DNA of 64,000 nucleotides from an uncultured Bacteroidales bacterium (GTDB lineage Bacteria; Bacteroidota; Bacteroidia; Bacteroidales; WCHB1-69): NCBI GenBank assembly GCA_946186495.1, contig CAMHNQ010000012.1, positions 1 to 64,000 of the forward strand, read 5' to 3'. Shown piece by piece: positions 28,993 to 38,724 of this stretch (position 1 is its first letter; each line of letters starts with the position of its first letter). The notes under the pieces were generated by a model. It saw only the letters and a program-made list of their open reading frames with translations, ran no database searches and was not told where the DNA came from. The position numbers and the translations under genes were made by a program.

Positions 28993-29463
28993 ATGAAGAA
29001 ACTTAGAGGTGTCTTGATTCTAGCCATGCTGTTGTGCATCAGTTCAACGACAATGATGGCTCAAACAAGCAAACAAAGTGTAATCAATAAAAACAACGAA
29101 ACAATGAACAAGAACAATGAAAAGATGGCTGCGATCCTTGAAGCAGTGGAACTTTATGCAGAGGCTGGCCGTCAAGGGAGCCGTGAAATTGGCCAGCAGG
29201 CTTTTACCGAACACGCCACCATGTCGTGGGTGGAGAATGGTAAGATTACAACTGTGCCCATCAATTCCCTTTTCGAAGGTCTGGAGCAGACGGGCAAGGA
29301 GGAAGTGACCTACGAGGTGGTGGATGTCAACATCGCGGGCAACATAGCCTTCGTGCGTATCGACTCATGGTTCAGCAAGCTGGGCTCATTCAACGACATG
29401 TTCACCTTGGCCGAACAAAACGGCAAGTGGAAAATCGTTAGCAAGATCTACAGCGTGAAGTAA
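28993..29463 (+). CDS. Exported NTF2-like family protein
   Basis: Signal peptide; MAAILEAVELYAEAGRQGS...WKIVSKIYSVK; tandem paralog of the previous gene. Confidence 0.8.
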   Translation: MKKLRGVLILAMLLCISSTTMMAQTSKQSVINKNNETMNKNNEKMAAILEAVELYAEAGRQGSREIGQQAFTEHATMSWVENGKITTVPINSLFEGLEQTGKEEVTYEVVDVNIAGNIAFVRIDSWFSKLGSFNDMFTLAEQNGKWKIVSKIYSVK

Positions 29464-29520
29464 TCTGAAACTCTCTTTGGTCTGCAAGATTTTACTAATT
29501 TTGCAGACCAAATTTCTTTT

Positions 29521-30381
29521 ATGAACAAGATAACGAAATTCCCTTCGGCTCTGATTAGCGGCGGCTGTGCCACGTCGTCGCTCATGCTTGACGGCGGCAG
29601 CATCATCGACCAATGCATCGTGACGGCTGGCGAGAGCGGCACGTTCTTCCTTGAACAGCATCTGCTCTACGTGGTTTTAGGCGGCTCGGTGAAGCTGACT
29701 TGCGGCCGCCAGTCGTGGACGGTAGGCAAGAACGAGATGATTCTGCTGCGCAAGGCTCACAGCGTCAGCTACGAAAAGAAAGGCTCACCCGAAACAGGAC
29801 TCTTCGAGAGCCTGCTGTTCGCCATCAACGACGAACTGCTCAAGGATTTCCTCACCACTCAGCAGGTCAAAGTGCCGCCGATGACGGAAGAGCTTAGCGC
29901 ACAAGTCTCGCCCATGAGCGACCGCCTCGTGGCCTACTGCTGGTCGCTGTCGCCTTACTTCAACGACCCGTCGCAGATCAGTCCCGGACTATTGCGTCTA
30001 AAAGTTATGGAGCTGCTTTACAACGTGATGGACTGCTCGAAGAACATCTTCCGCCAGATGCTCCAGCTGCGTCAGCCCGTCCGGGTTGATGTGCACCGCG
30101 TGGTGGAGGAGAACTACACCTCGCCCATTTCGCTCGAAGAGCTGGCGTACCTCTCCGGCCGTTCGCTTTCCAGCTTCAAGCGCGACTTCCAGAGCATCTA
30201 CGGTGAGCCCCCCGCCACGTGGATCCGCGAGAAACGGCTCTCGAAGGCCCGCCAGATGCTCCAGTCCTCCCAAATGTCCGTCGCCGACGTCGCCTACAGC
30301 CTCGGGTTCGAGAACCCCACCCATTTCAGCCGCATCTTCAAACAGCGATACGGGGTGTCGCCCTCGGCGGTAAATTCGTAG
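29521..30381 (+). CDS. AraC family transcriptional regulator
   Basis: C-terminal ISLEELAYLSGRSLSSFKRDF...VADVAYSLGFENPTHFSRIFKQRYGVSPS. Confidence 0.92.
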   Translation: MNKITKFPSALISGGCATSSLMLDGGSIIDQCIVTAGESGTFFLEQHLLYVVLGGSVKLTCGRQSWTVGKNEMILLRKAHSVSYEKKGSPETGLFESLLFAINDELLKDFLTTQQVKVPPMTEELSAQVSPMSDRLVAYCWSLSPYFNDPSQISPGLLRLKVMELLYNVMDCSKNIFRQMLQLRQPVRVDVHRVVEENYTSPISLEELAYLSGRSLSSFKRDFQSIYGEPPATWIREKRLSKARQMLQSSQMSVADVAYSLGFENPTHFSRIFKQRYGVSPSAVNS

Positions 30382-30591
30382 CCAGCTTTCTTGCCGAGTT
30401 TCCAGTAGATACGCTTTTTCCTTATTGGATTAAACAAAGACAAAAGTCAAAGATGAAGCGCGAATCATATCCTCACTGTTTATCTCACATGGTAAGAATT
30501 GCGGGATTCTTATCCACATCAGTTTTTCATTGCTTTGCCATAAAATTCAACTTTATCGTTGAGTTTTGCGTGTTTGTATTGATAATAATTG

Positions 30592-30599
30592 TATCTTTG
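30592..30599 (+). promoter_or_regulatory. Putative -7 box TATCTTTG
   Basis: TAnnTTTG upstream of 30621. Confidence 0.55.
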
Positions 30600-30620
30600 C
30601 GCCCATAAAATGAAAGCAAT

Positions 30621-30968
30621 ATGATAACAATTGAAGAAGTTAAAGCGTTTCTGGATCAGTTCAATATCAAGGCAGAAGTGTTCGGGATTGTTTTTAGAGA
30701 CGATCGGCCCAAAAACAGAAAAGCATTGGTGCAGCTGGGTCTTACTCAATTACAGCGTGAAGTAATTGTGAAAAGCCTTCTGCCTCAGGACTATGTGGAA
30801 GGACCTGTGATTGATGTGCTGAACCAAAAAGGAGAGATGTGGGTGTTTGGCAAGGACGTGAAGGGACAAGAAGTGTATATCAAAATCACTTTGGGCTATG
30901 AAAATGGCCAAACTATCTGTATATCGTTTCATATTGCAGAGCGTCCGTTGACGTATCCATTTAAATAA
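30621..30968 (+). CDS. MqsR-like type II toxin
   Basis: MITIEEVKAFLDQFNIKAEVFGIVFRDDRPKNRKALVQLGLTQLQREVIVKSL; 7 bp upstream of DUF4065/HTH antitoxin. Confidence 0.75.
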   Translation: MITIEEVKAFLDQFNIKAEVFGIVFRDDRPKNRKALVQLGLTQLQREVIVKSLLPQDYVEGPVIDVLNQKGEMWVFGKDVKGQEVYIKITLGYENGQTICISFHIAERPLTYPFK

Positions 30969-30975
30969 TAACGTT

Positions 30976-31974
30976 ATGAAGATACCAAATAGCCCATTGA
31001 CAGGCAAACCTATGCGGGTTGTTTACGAGCCCGACACAGAGATGTATCGCGGCGAAAAATACAGTTTTATATACATTTCATTCCGCGATGACGCAGAAGG
31101 GGAAAGCTATACCACTACAGAAAGCGATGGCATCTGGCTTAGTCAATTGACCAACCAGTATCGCGAGAAGTATGGCATTCCATATCAAGATGAGATTGTC
31201 GCTCTGCGTGAATGGTATGGTCTTAGTGCCGCCAAAATGTCGGTGATACTGGGTTTCGGCGCAAATCAGTATCGGCTGTACGAGGACGGTGAGGTGCCCA
31301 GCGAAAGCAACGGGAAAATGATTCGCAGTGCGATGAATCCGCAGGTTTTCCTCGACTTGGTGAAAAGTTCGAGGCATCAGCTTACCGAAAAAGAGTATGC
31401 GAAGATTTCGGCTCGTGTGCAGGAGGTGATTGACCAGTCTGAGCAGGGTGTTGAAGAGCAACGTGCCGTCGAACGGCTGTTCCGAAGCGGCAGGGGGCTT
31501 GCCAACGGTTTTGCGCCGGTATCTACCAAGAGACTGAAAAACCTGTTGCTGTATGTGCTGGGACAGATTGGCGAGACTTACCAGACGAAAATGAACAAAG
31601 TGCTGTTCTACATCGACTTCCTTTCTTATCGTGAGCGCGGGATGGCCATCTCCGGTCTCGCCTACAATGCCCTCGAGTTCGGTCCCGTGCCGCAACGTTG
31701 GGACAGGGTTTACAGCGCGTTCGATGAAGTGGAAGAAAGGCTGAGGTTGGTGCAGAATCAGGAGTGCGTGTCGTTAGAGGCTGTGGGTGAAGCGGATATG
31801 AACTGTTTCTCCGAACAGGAAATGACGATAATCAACGAAGTATGTGCGAAAGTCAAGAATATGACTTCGCGCGCCATTTCGAAAATGAGCCATGAGGAAC
31901 CCGCCTGGAAAGACCACGTCGGCGACACCGACACTATCCCCTTCAGTGACGCCTTCAAGCTTGTCGGGATGTAA
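30976..31974 (+). CDS. HTH plus Panacea (DUF4065) antitoxin
   Basis: HTH LREWYGLSAAKMSVILGFGANQYRLYEDGEVPS; DUF4065 KMNKVLFYIDFLSYRERGMAISGLAYNALEFGPVPQRW. Confidence 0.88.
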   Translation: MKIPNSPLTGKPMRVVYEPDTEMYRGEKYSFIYISFRDDAEGESYTTTESDGIWLSQLTNQYREKYGIPYQDEIVALREWYGLSAAKMSVILGFGANQYRLYEDGEVPSESNGKMIRSAMNPQVFLDLVKSSRHQLTEKEYAKISARVQEVIDQSEQGVEEQRAVERLFRSGRGLANGFAPVSTKRLKNLLLYVLGQIGETYQTKMNKVLFYIDFLSYRERGMAISGLAYNALEFGPVPQRWDRVYSAFDEVEERLRLVQNQECVSLEAVGEADMNCFSEQEMTIINEVCAKVKNMTSRAISKMSHEEPAWKDHVGDTDTIPFSDAFKLVGM

Positions 31975-32064
31975 GAATCCTTGCCCCGTACTTCAATAAA
32001 CGGCATCGGCAAAAGGTGTCCGTTCGCGAGTACAGTACAATAGGATTGAAGTGCGACAGAAACC

Positions 32065-32517
32065 TTACCGGAAACTCTTCCGAAACGCCAACGGCGAAAC
32101 CCCTTCGTTGCGCTTGAAGAACTGCCCTAACGAGGCCTGGTCGGGGAATCCCATCGCGTCGGCCACCTGCTGTATGCTCCAGTCGGTGCTCAACAACATT
32201 TTTTTGATATCGCCGATTATTTGATAGTCAATCAGTTGCTTCGGCGTGAGTCCTGTATTTTCCTGACAGATCTTAAACAGATAGCGTGGAGTGATGTGCA
32301 ACTGATCGGCGTAGTAATCCACCGAACAGCGCAGCACCTTCTCCTCGCCAAGCATCTTGAAGAAACGGTTGGCGAACTCGAATGAGCGGTTCTTCGGCCC
32401 GAAGGCACTCTGCCCGGTCAGCGCGTAGCCAGCTTTCTTGTCTGGTTTCCACACCGTCACCGCACGGCTTCGAGGCACCCGAAAGAGGCTACGGAAGGGG
32501 ATGTCGGGAATCAGCAT
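32065..32517 (-). pseudogene. N-terminally truncated AraC-type regulator (HTH only)
   Basis: YYADQLHITPRYLFKICQENTGLTPKQLIDYQIIGDIKKMLLSTDWSIQQVADAMGFPDQASLGQFFKR; ORF begins just after the rocD terminator. Confidence 0.65.
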
Positions 32518-32518
32518 A

Positions 32519-32558
32519 TAAAAACCGGCAGGAGCATTTCCCGCCGGTTTTTTATTTG
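32519..32558 (-). terminator. Terminator hairpin downstream of the ornithine aminotransferase gene
   Basis: aaaaaccggcagg agcattt cccgccggttttttat. Confidence 0.75.
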
Positions 32559-32581
32559 AAAAGCGAAACAGTAACCAGAGA

Positions 32582-33808
32582 CTACTCGAAAGAGAGAATG
32601 GCCTCTTTGATGATTGCGATGGCCTCACGGAGTTCCTCTTCGGTAATGACCAACGGGGGAGCGAAGCGGATGATGTGTTGGTGGGTCGGTTTGGCCAACA
32701 CGCCGAGGTCACGCATCTTCTCGCAGACATCCCAGGCTTCCTTGCCGTTCGTGGGTTGGATGATGACGGCGTTGAGCAAGCCCTTGCCACGCACTTGCTT
32801 GATCATCGGGCTGTTGACTTTGCTCATCTCCTCGCGGAAAATCTTGCCGAGGTATTCGGCGCGTTCAGCGAGCTTCTCCTCCTTAACCACTTCCAAAGCG
32901 GCGATGCCGACACGGCAGGCGACGGGGTTGCCGCCGAATGTGGAGCCGTGCTCGCCGGGTTTGATGTTGAGCATGATGTCATCGTCAGCCAGGACAGCGG
33001 AGACGGGCATTGTGCCACCGGAGAGGGCCTTGCCCAACACCAGGATATCGGGACGGACGCCTTCGTGGTCGCAGGCGAGCATCTTGCCCGTACGGGCGAT
33101 ACCTGTCTGCACCTCGTCGGCGATGAACAGCACGTTGTGCTGTTTGCAGAGGTCGTAGCATTTCTTCAGATAGCCCTCGTCGGGGACATACACGCCAGCC
33201 TCGCCCTGGATGGGCTCCACGAGGAAACCGCACACCATGGGGTCTTCCAAAGCCTTTGCCAGTGCGTCCACGTCATTGTAGGGGATCTTGATGAAACCCG
33301 GAGTGAACGGGCCGAATCCTGCGTAGGCGTCAGGGTCGATGGAGAGGGAGATGATGGTGATGGTGCGACCATGGAAGTTGCCGTCACAGACAATGATCTT
33401 GGCCTGGTTCTCAGGCAGGCCTTTCTTGTCATAGCCCCAGCGGCGGCAGAGTTTCAGGGCCGTTTCGTCAGCCTCGGCACCGGAGTTCATCGGCAGCACC
33501 TTGTCGTATCCGAAAGTCTCGGTGATGTATTTCTCGTACGGTCCAAGGCAGTCGTTGTAGAATGCGCGGGATGTGAGCGTCACCTTCTGGGCCTGGTCAA
33601 TCATGGCCTCGATGATTTTCGGGTGGCAATGGCCTTGGTTCACTGCGGAGTATGCGGAGAGGAAGTCAAAATACTTCTTGCCTTCAACGTCCCACACGAA
33701 AGGGCCTTTTCCGCGTGCGATGACCACGCCAAGGGGATGATAATTGTGTGCGCCATAGCGAGCCTCCATGTCCATGGCCTGCTGACTGGATGTAATTTTT
33801 TCTACCAT
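32582..33808 (-). CDS. rocD: Ornithine--oxo-acid transaminase
   Basis: [62 protein letters not shown]. Confidence 0.92.
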   Translation of the reverse strand: MVEKITSSQQAMDMEARYGAHNYHPLGVVIARGKGPFVWDVEGKKYFDFLSAYSAVNQGHCHPKIIEAMIDQAQKVTLTSRAFYNDCLGPYEKYITETFGYDKVLPMNSGAEADETALKLCRRWGYDKKGLPENQAKIIVCDGNFHGRTITIISLSIDPDAYAGFGPFTPGFIKIPYNDVDALAKALEDPMVCGFLVEPIQGEAGVYVPDEGYLKKCYDLCKQHNVLFIADEVQTGIARTGKMLACDHEGVRPDILVLGKALSGGTMPVSAVLADDDIMLNIKPGEHGSTFGGNPVACRVGIAALEVVKEEKLAERAEYLGKIFREEMSKVNSPMIKQVRGKGLLNAVIIQPTNGKEAWDVCEKMRDLGVLAKPTHQHIIRFAPPLVITEEELREAIAIIKEAILSFE

Positions 33809-34050
33809 AACTTATATTATTTTGATGAGTTAAAACTCTTGATAATACAACCTGCAAAAATAATTTTTTTTTTGACATGTGATTCAAAAAAGTGAAACAC
33901 CCGGCAAGACTCTTTTCAACAGGCCTCCACCATTTCAAAGGAAATGTTATTTTTGCAGCCTGTTTGAGGCTTGAGCCGACACGGGGGCGCGTCCCGTCCC
34001 CGACAAGTTCAGCTAACCGGAAATGACACCATATATATTATAGAAAGACA

Positions 34051-35493
34051 ATGAACTACGAGAAGCATCTCATTCATCCGATATACTCATTTGTGCGGCA
34101 CGCGGCCGACGAACTCGGCTATGAAGCCTACGTGGTGGGCGGTGTGGTCCGTGACATGATCATGCACCGGCACAACACGGACATCGACATTGTGACGGTG
34201 GGCAGCGGCATCGAGCTGGCGACCCGCACCGCCGCGCTGATTTCCCCGGACTTGCATGTGAACGTATACCGGAACTTCGGCACCGCGCAGTTCAACTTCG
34301 AGGGCAGTGTCATTGAGTTCGTGGGTGCGCGGCGCGAGTCCTACAGCCGCGACTCCCGCAAGCCCGTGGTCGAGGACGGCACTTTGGAGGACGACCAGCT
34401 TCGCCGCGACTTCACCATCAACGCCATGGCCATCTCCCTCAACGGGGACCGCCCTTTCACCCTGATCGACCCCTTTGACGGGGTGCAGGACATTGCCGGC
34501 AAGATCATCCGCACCCCGTGTGACCCTGACCGGACCTTCTCCGACGACCCCCTGCGCATGATGAGGGCCATCAGGTTCGCCAACCAGCTGAACTTCAACA
34601 TCTACCCTGAGACCTCAGAAGCCATCAAGCGCAATGCCGAACGCCTCGACATCATTTCCGAAGAGCGTATTATGGAGGAGTTCAACAAGATACTCTCCTG
34701 CATCCGACCCTCAAAAGGGATACGGCTGCTGGACGAGAACGGACTCCTCGCCCGCTTCCTCCCCGAAGTGGTTGCCCTCAAGGGGGTGGAGAGCATCAAC
34801 GGGAGAGGACACAAGGACAACTACCTGCACACCCTCGAAGTCGTGGACAACGTGGCCATGACCACCACCAACTTCTGGCTGGTGTGGGCGGCACTGCTCC
34901 ACGACATCGCCAAGCCCGCCACCAAACGATACGACCCCGTCCACGGATGGTCATTCCACGGGCATGAGGTGGTGGGGGCGAAGATGGCCAGCAAAATCTT
35001 CCATCGGCTCAAACTCCCCGTGAACGAACGGCTTAAATACATTCAAAAGCTTATCAGCCTGCACCTCAGACCCATCGCGCTCGTAGAAGACAACATCACC
35101 GACTCCGCCGTGCGTCGGCTTCTGTTCGAGGCCGGCGACGACATCGACGACCTGATGATGCTTTGCGAGGCCGACATCACCTCCAAAAACTCCGACAAAA
35201 TCCGGCGTTACCGCCACAATTTCGAGATCGTCCGACATAAACTTGTGGAAATCGAGGAGAAGGACCGCTTGCGCAACTGGCAACCCCCTATCAACGGAGA
35301 GGACATCATGGCTGCCTTCGGCCTCAAACCCTGCCGCACCATCGGCGACATCAAGGACGCGGTCTGCAACGCCATCTTGGACGGGGAAATTGAAAACACC
35401 CGCGAAGCCGCATACCAGCGCATGTTGGAAGCGGGCGCACAATTAGGCCTGAAACCTGTCACCAAAAACCTTGGACATGAACAAGCTGACTAA
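34051..35493 (+). CDS. CCA/poly(A) polymerase-type tRNA nucleotidyltransferase with HD domain
   Basis: EAYVVGGVVRDMIMHRHNTDIDIVTVG; RRDFTINAMAISLNG; ALLHDIAKPATKRY. Confidence 0.92.
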   Translation: MNYEKHLIHPIYSFVRHAADELGYEAYVVGGVVRDMIMHRHNTDIDIVTVGSGIELATRTAALISPDLHVNVYRNFGTAQFNFEGSVIEFVGARRESYSRDSRKPVVEDGTLEDDQLRRDFTINAMAISLNGDRPFTLIDPFDGVQDIAGKIIRTPCDPDRTFSDDPLRMMRAIRFANQLNFNIYPETSEAIKRNAERLDIISEERIMEEFNKILSCIRPSKGIRLLDENGLLARFLPEVVALKGVESINGRGHKDNYLHTLEVVDNVAMTTTNFWLVWAALLHDIAKPATKRYDPVHGWSFHGHEVVGAKMASKIFHRLKLPVNERLKYIQKLISLHLRPIALVEDNITDSAVRRLLFEAGDDIDDLMMLCEADITSKNSDKIRRYRHNFEIVRHKLVEIEEKDRLRNWQPPINGEDIMAAFGLKPCRTIGDIKDAVCNAILDGEIENTREAAYQRMLEAGAQLGLKPVTKNLGHEQAD

Positions 35494-35905
35494 GATCCTC
35501 ATCCTCGTTGTCGCCCTTGCTGCCATACTCGCCGGTTGCAAGAGCAAGAAGCATGTCATGGAGAAACCTGACAACTTGATCAACCGCATCACACTGGTCA
35601 ACATCTTGGCTGAAAGTTACATGATCGAAAGCACTTTGCAGATGACCATCCCCGACACCATAGGCAAGGATGAACTGGCACGCCGACACTACAAGGAGCT
35701 CTTCGACCGCTACCATATCACTAACGAACAGTTTGAGTCGTCCATCGCCTACTACATCAGCGAAGAGAAGTCCGCTTCCAAACTGCTCAACGACGCCTCT
35801 GCGCTCCTCGTCAGCAAACGCAGCGACCATGACGGGGGAACCTTAGCCGCCTCTCCTGCCCAAACCGACCCCACCAGCACACAACTGGACGACTATCCGC
35901 AATAA
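35477..35905 (+). CDS. DUF4296-like lipoprotein
   Basis: ILAGCKSKK lipobox; overlaps the 3' end of the CCA gene. Confidence 0.75.
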   Translation: MNKLTKILILVVALAAILAGCKSKKHVMEKPDNLINRITLVNILAESYMIESTLQMTIPDTIGKDELARRHYKELFDRYHITNEQFESSIAYYISEEKSASKLLNDASALLVSKRSDHDGGTLAASPAQTDPTSTQLDDYPQ

Positions 35906-35931
35906 GAACCCTTTGATAGAAAACCCCGACT

Positions 35932-37305
35932 ATGCTTTTCAAAAACGCCTTTGAACAACAGCCCTCGCTCCGATTCATCTACGACAAGCTGAAGTTCTCC
36001 TCCGCGATAGGACGGCAGTACTTGCTGAACATGCCGCTTTTCACCGACGACAAGGATTTGCAGTCGGAATTCGACCATCTGGATGAGTTCATCAAGCTTT
36101 GGAAGGACACAAGCCTTCGCCCCACCATCACCCGCCTCGTGCAACAAATCCACCAGCTCAACAACATCACCCCCACCCTGGTCTCCCTGGGGAACGGCGC
36201 GGTTTTGGACGACATCCAGCTGTTCGAGGTCAAGAAGACAGCCATCCTGACCGAGGGCATCAGCGCAGATGTGACCAAATTGGGGATTCCCTGGCTCACT
36301 TTTGCCTGCATGGACCCCGTCATCAGCATCCTCGACCCCGAACACACGCACATCCCGCATTTCTATATCTACTCGGCCTACGACGAAGAGCTGGCCTGCC
36401 TTCGCGAGAAAATGAAAGCGGCGAACAACAGCCAGGAGGCTGAAACCTACCGCTTCCAGGCCCAGGCGATTGAAGACAGCCTGAGGGAGAGACTCAGCCA
36501 AGCGTTGCAGCCTTATCATGCGGATTTGTCAGGGAACCTCCGCAATGCCGCCTATTTAGACCTGCTCATTGCCAAGACCCGTCTCTGCTGCGAGCAACAC
36601 GTCTGCAAACCCCTGATCGGCGACCGGCATTCGTTGGCGGGCCTTTACAATCCCGAAATTGCAGAGGCTCTCTCGCAAAAGGGACGGACTTTCCAGCCCG
36701 TGGACATCGTATTCGGAAAGGAGACCGTGCTCGTCACGGGTGCTAACATGGCAGGCAAGTCGGTGCTGCTGCAGTCCGTGGCGCTGGCGCAATACCTGTT
36801 CCAGTTCGGGTTCTACATTCCCGCCGAATCCGCCACGCTACCCATTGTCGACGAAGTGATCACAAGCATCGGCGACCGGCAGTCGGCCCTCAACGGGTTG
36901 TCATCGTTCGCCGTGGAGGTGCTCACCATCGACCGCATCGTCAAGACGGCGCGTGCGGGCAAGCGGGTGTTAGCACTGGTAGACGAGTTGGCGCGCACCA
37001 CCAACCCCGACGAAGGGAGGCGGATGGTCAACGGCTTTGTCCGCATCTGCAAGAAGCTCTCCCTGACGGGTATAGTGACCACACACTACGGCGGCTTGGA
37101 TGTGGACTGCAAGCGGCTTCGCGTGCGGGGCTTGCAAATACCCGACAATGTCAGTTCCCTAAGTATCGGGCACATATCCGACTATATGGACTATTCGCTG
37201 GTAGAGGTACACAACGACGACGTGCCGAAAGAAGCTTTCACGATTGCACGCCTGCTGGACGTGGACGAGGAGTTCCTGGCGGCGTGCGAAGAAAGCGGGC
37301 GTTAG
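35932..37305 (+). CDS. MutS-related ATPase (short form)
   Basis: VLVTGANMAGKSVLLQSVALAQYL; LALVDELARTTNPDEG. Confidence 0.85.
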   Translation: MLFKNAFEQQPSLRFIYDKLKFSSAIGRQYLLNMPLFTDDKDLQSEFDHLDEFIKLWKDTSLRPTITRLVQQIHQLNNITPTLVSLGNGAVLDDIQLFEVKKTAILTEGISADVTKLGIPWLTFACMDPVISILDPEHTHIPHFYIYSAYDEELACLREKMKAANNSQEAETYRFQAQAIEDSLRERLSQALQPYHADLSGNLRNAAYLDLLIAKTRLCCEQHVCKPLIGDRHSLAGLYNPEIAEALSQKGRTFQPVDIVFGKETVLVTGANMAGKSVLLQSVALAQYLFQFGFYIPAESATLPIVDEVITSIGDRQSALNGLSSFAVEVLTIDRIVKTARAGKRVLALVDELARTTNPDEGRRMVNGFVRICKKLSLTGIVTTHYGGLDVDCKRLRVRGLQIPDNVSSLSIGHISDYMDYSLVEVHNDDVPKEAFTIARLLDVDEEFLAACEESGR

Positions 37306-37353
37306 ACAAGGCCCCGCTCACCGACAGGACGCCGGAAACGCGGCTCCTTGCCC

Positions 37354-38697
37354 CTACAACTTCCGGGGTTCGCGGAGATCGACAAATTTCACAGGTTTCC
37401 TCGCGCTGGGTGGGAAATTGATGCGCTGCACCTCCTCAACAGGGGCGATTTGCACCATCGGGGCCACACGCACGTGCGCCCGGAATCGGTTCTTCAGCTC
37501 GTTGACTATCTCTTCGGGATGGTTCTTGAAACGCGCGTTCCCGGCCACGGCCTCCGCGTTCAGCCCCACTTTCACCACCACCTCGTCGGTGCCTTGCTGC
37601 GAATCCTGCACGTAAATGACGTAATTCTGCACAAACGGCGTGTTGTTCAGCACATCCATCAGCGCAGGCGGATAGAGGGTGGTCCCCTTCAACTTGATCA
37701 TGTTGTTCTTGCGGCCCACCAATGGCGTGAGACGGAAACTGTTTCTGCCGCAGCGACATTGTTCGGTGATTTTCGCGCACATGTCGCCCGTCCGGAAACG
37801 CAGAAGCGGCATGCCTTCAACCCCGAGGGTCGTCACGACCACCTCACCGGTCTCGCCGTCGGGCACGGGCAGGTTGTCCTCCCCGATGATTTCCACTATG
37901 ATGAGCTCCGGGTGGACGTGCCCACCCGCCCCGTACTCGCACTCGCTGAAAGTCGCGCCCATCTCTGTGGAAGAGTACGTTGCGTAGAGTTCCACATCCC
38001 ATTTCGACTTGATCTGTTCGCCAAGGAGATTGGGCGAAAAATCCTGATTCCGGAGGCTTTCCCCGATCCCGATAATCTTTCGGACACTGGAATTACGATA
38101 GTCAATACCATGTTCCTCAGCATATTGAATCAAACGAGGAATGAACGACGGCACACACATGATGCTGTCGGGTTTGATGCGCTGGATGGTGTCCCACTGC
38201 AATTCCGGGATGCCATTGCCCACGCGAATGACCGAAGCGCCCAATTCCCGCAACCCGAGAAAATAGGCCAGTCCGGCCATGAAACGTTTGTCAAGGGTGA
38301 CCATCAGCTGCAGAATGTTGCCAGGCTTGAGTCCGGCACACTCGAAACTCTTCTTCTCGTTGAAAGCCAGCCGTTGGAGATCCTTCTCGGTGCAGCAGAA
38401 TGTCACCGGGTCGCTGAGCGTGCCGCTGGTGGTGATGTAGTCAACGACTTTCTCTTTGGGGACGCAGAGAAAATCCTCATTGAATAGCTGCAAATCCTTT
38501 TTCTCAGTGAACGGGATGTTCACCAGGTCCTCTATTGTGCGGATTTTCTCCACATTGATACTATAGCAGTCGAACATACGCTGGTAATAACGTGAATTTT
38601 GCTGCAAGTAGTCCAATGCATGGCGTAATTCCCGTTCTTGGAAGGCTTTTATTTCCTCGGGGGAAGCATATTCGATATCTTCATTCTTTATACTCAT
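37354..38697 (-). CDS. Phenylacetate--CoA ligase family (AMP-binding) protein
   Basis: YITTSGTLSDPVTFCCTEKDLQRL; YATYSSTEMGATFSECEY; FRTGDMCAKI. Confidence 0.88.
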   Translation of the reverse strand: MSIKNEDIEYASPEEIKAFQERELRHALDYLQQNSRYYQRMFDCYSINVEKIRTIEDLVNIPFTEKKDLQLFNEDFLCVPKEKVVDYITTSGTLSDPVTFCCTEKDLQRLAFNEKKSFECAGLKPGNILQLMVTLDKRFMAGLAYFLGLRELGASVIRVGNGIPELQWDTIQRIKPDSIMCVPSFIPRLIQYAEEHGIDYRNSSVRKIIGIGESLRNQDFSPNLLGEQIKSKWDVELYATYSSTEMGATFSECEYGAGGHVHPELIIVEIIGEDNLPVPDGETGEVVVTTLGVEGMPLLRFRTGDMCAKITEQCRCGRNSFRLTPLVGRKNNMIKLKGTTLYPPALMDVLNNTPFVQNYVIYVQDSQQGTDEVVVKVGLNAEAVAGNARFKNHPEEIVNELKNRFRAHVRVAPMVQIAPVEEVQRINFPPSARKPVKFVDLREPRKL

Positions 38698-38724
38698 TGT
38701 TTTGCTATAAAAAAGGGAATAATA

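Noticed and set aside
30379-30396. Resemblance of gtagccagctttcttg to the Gateway/lambda attB2 core (cccagctttcttgt)
   Set aside because: Only ~12 nt match, no cloning-vector context, and the sequence makes sense as native coding-like sequence on the minus strand.
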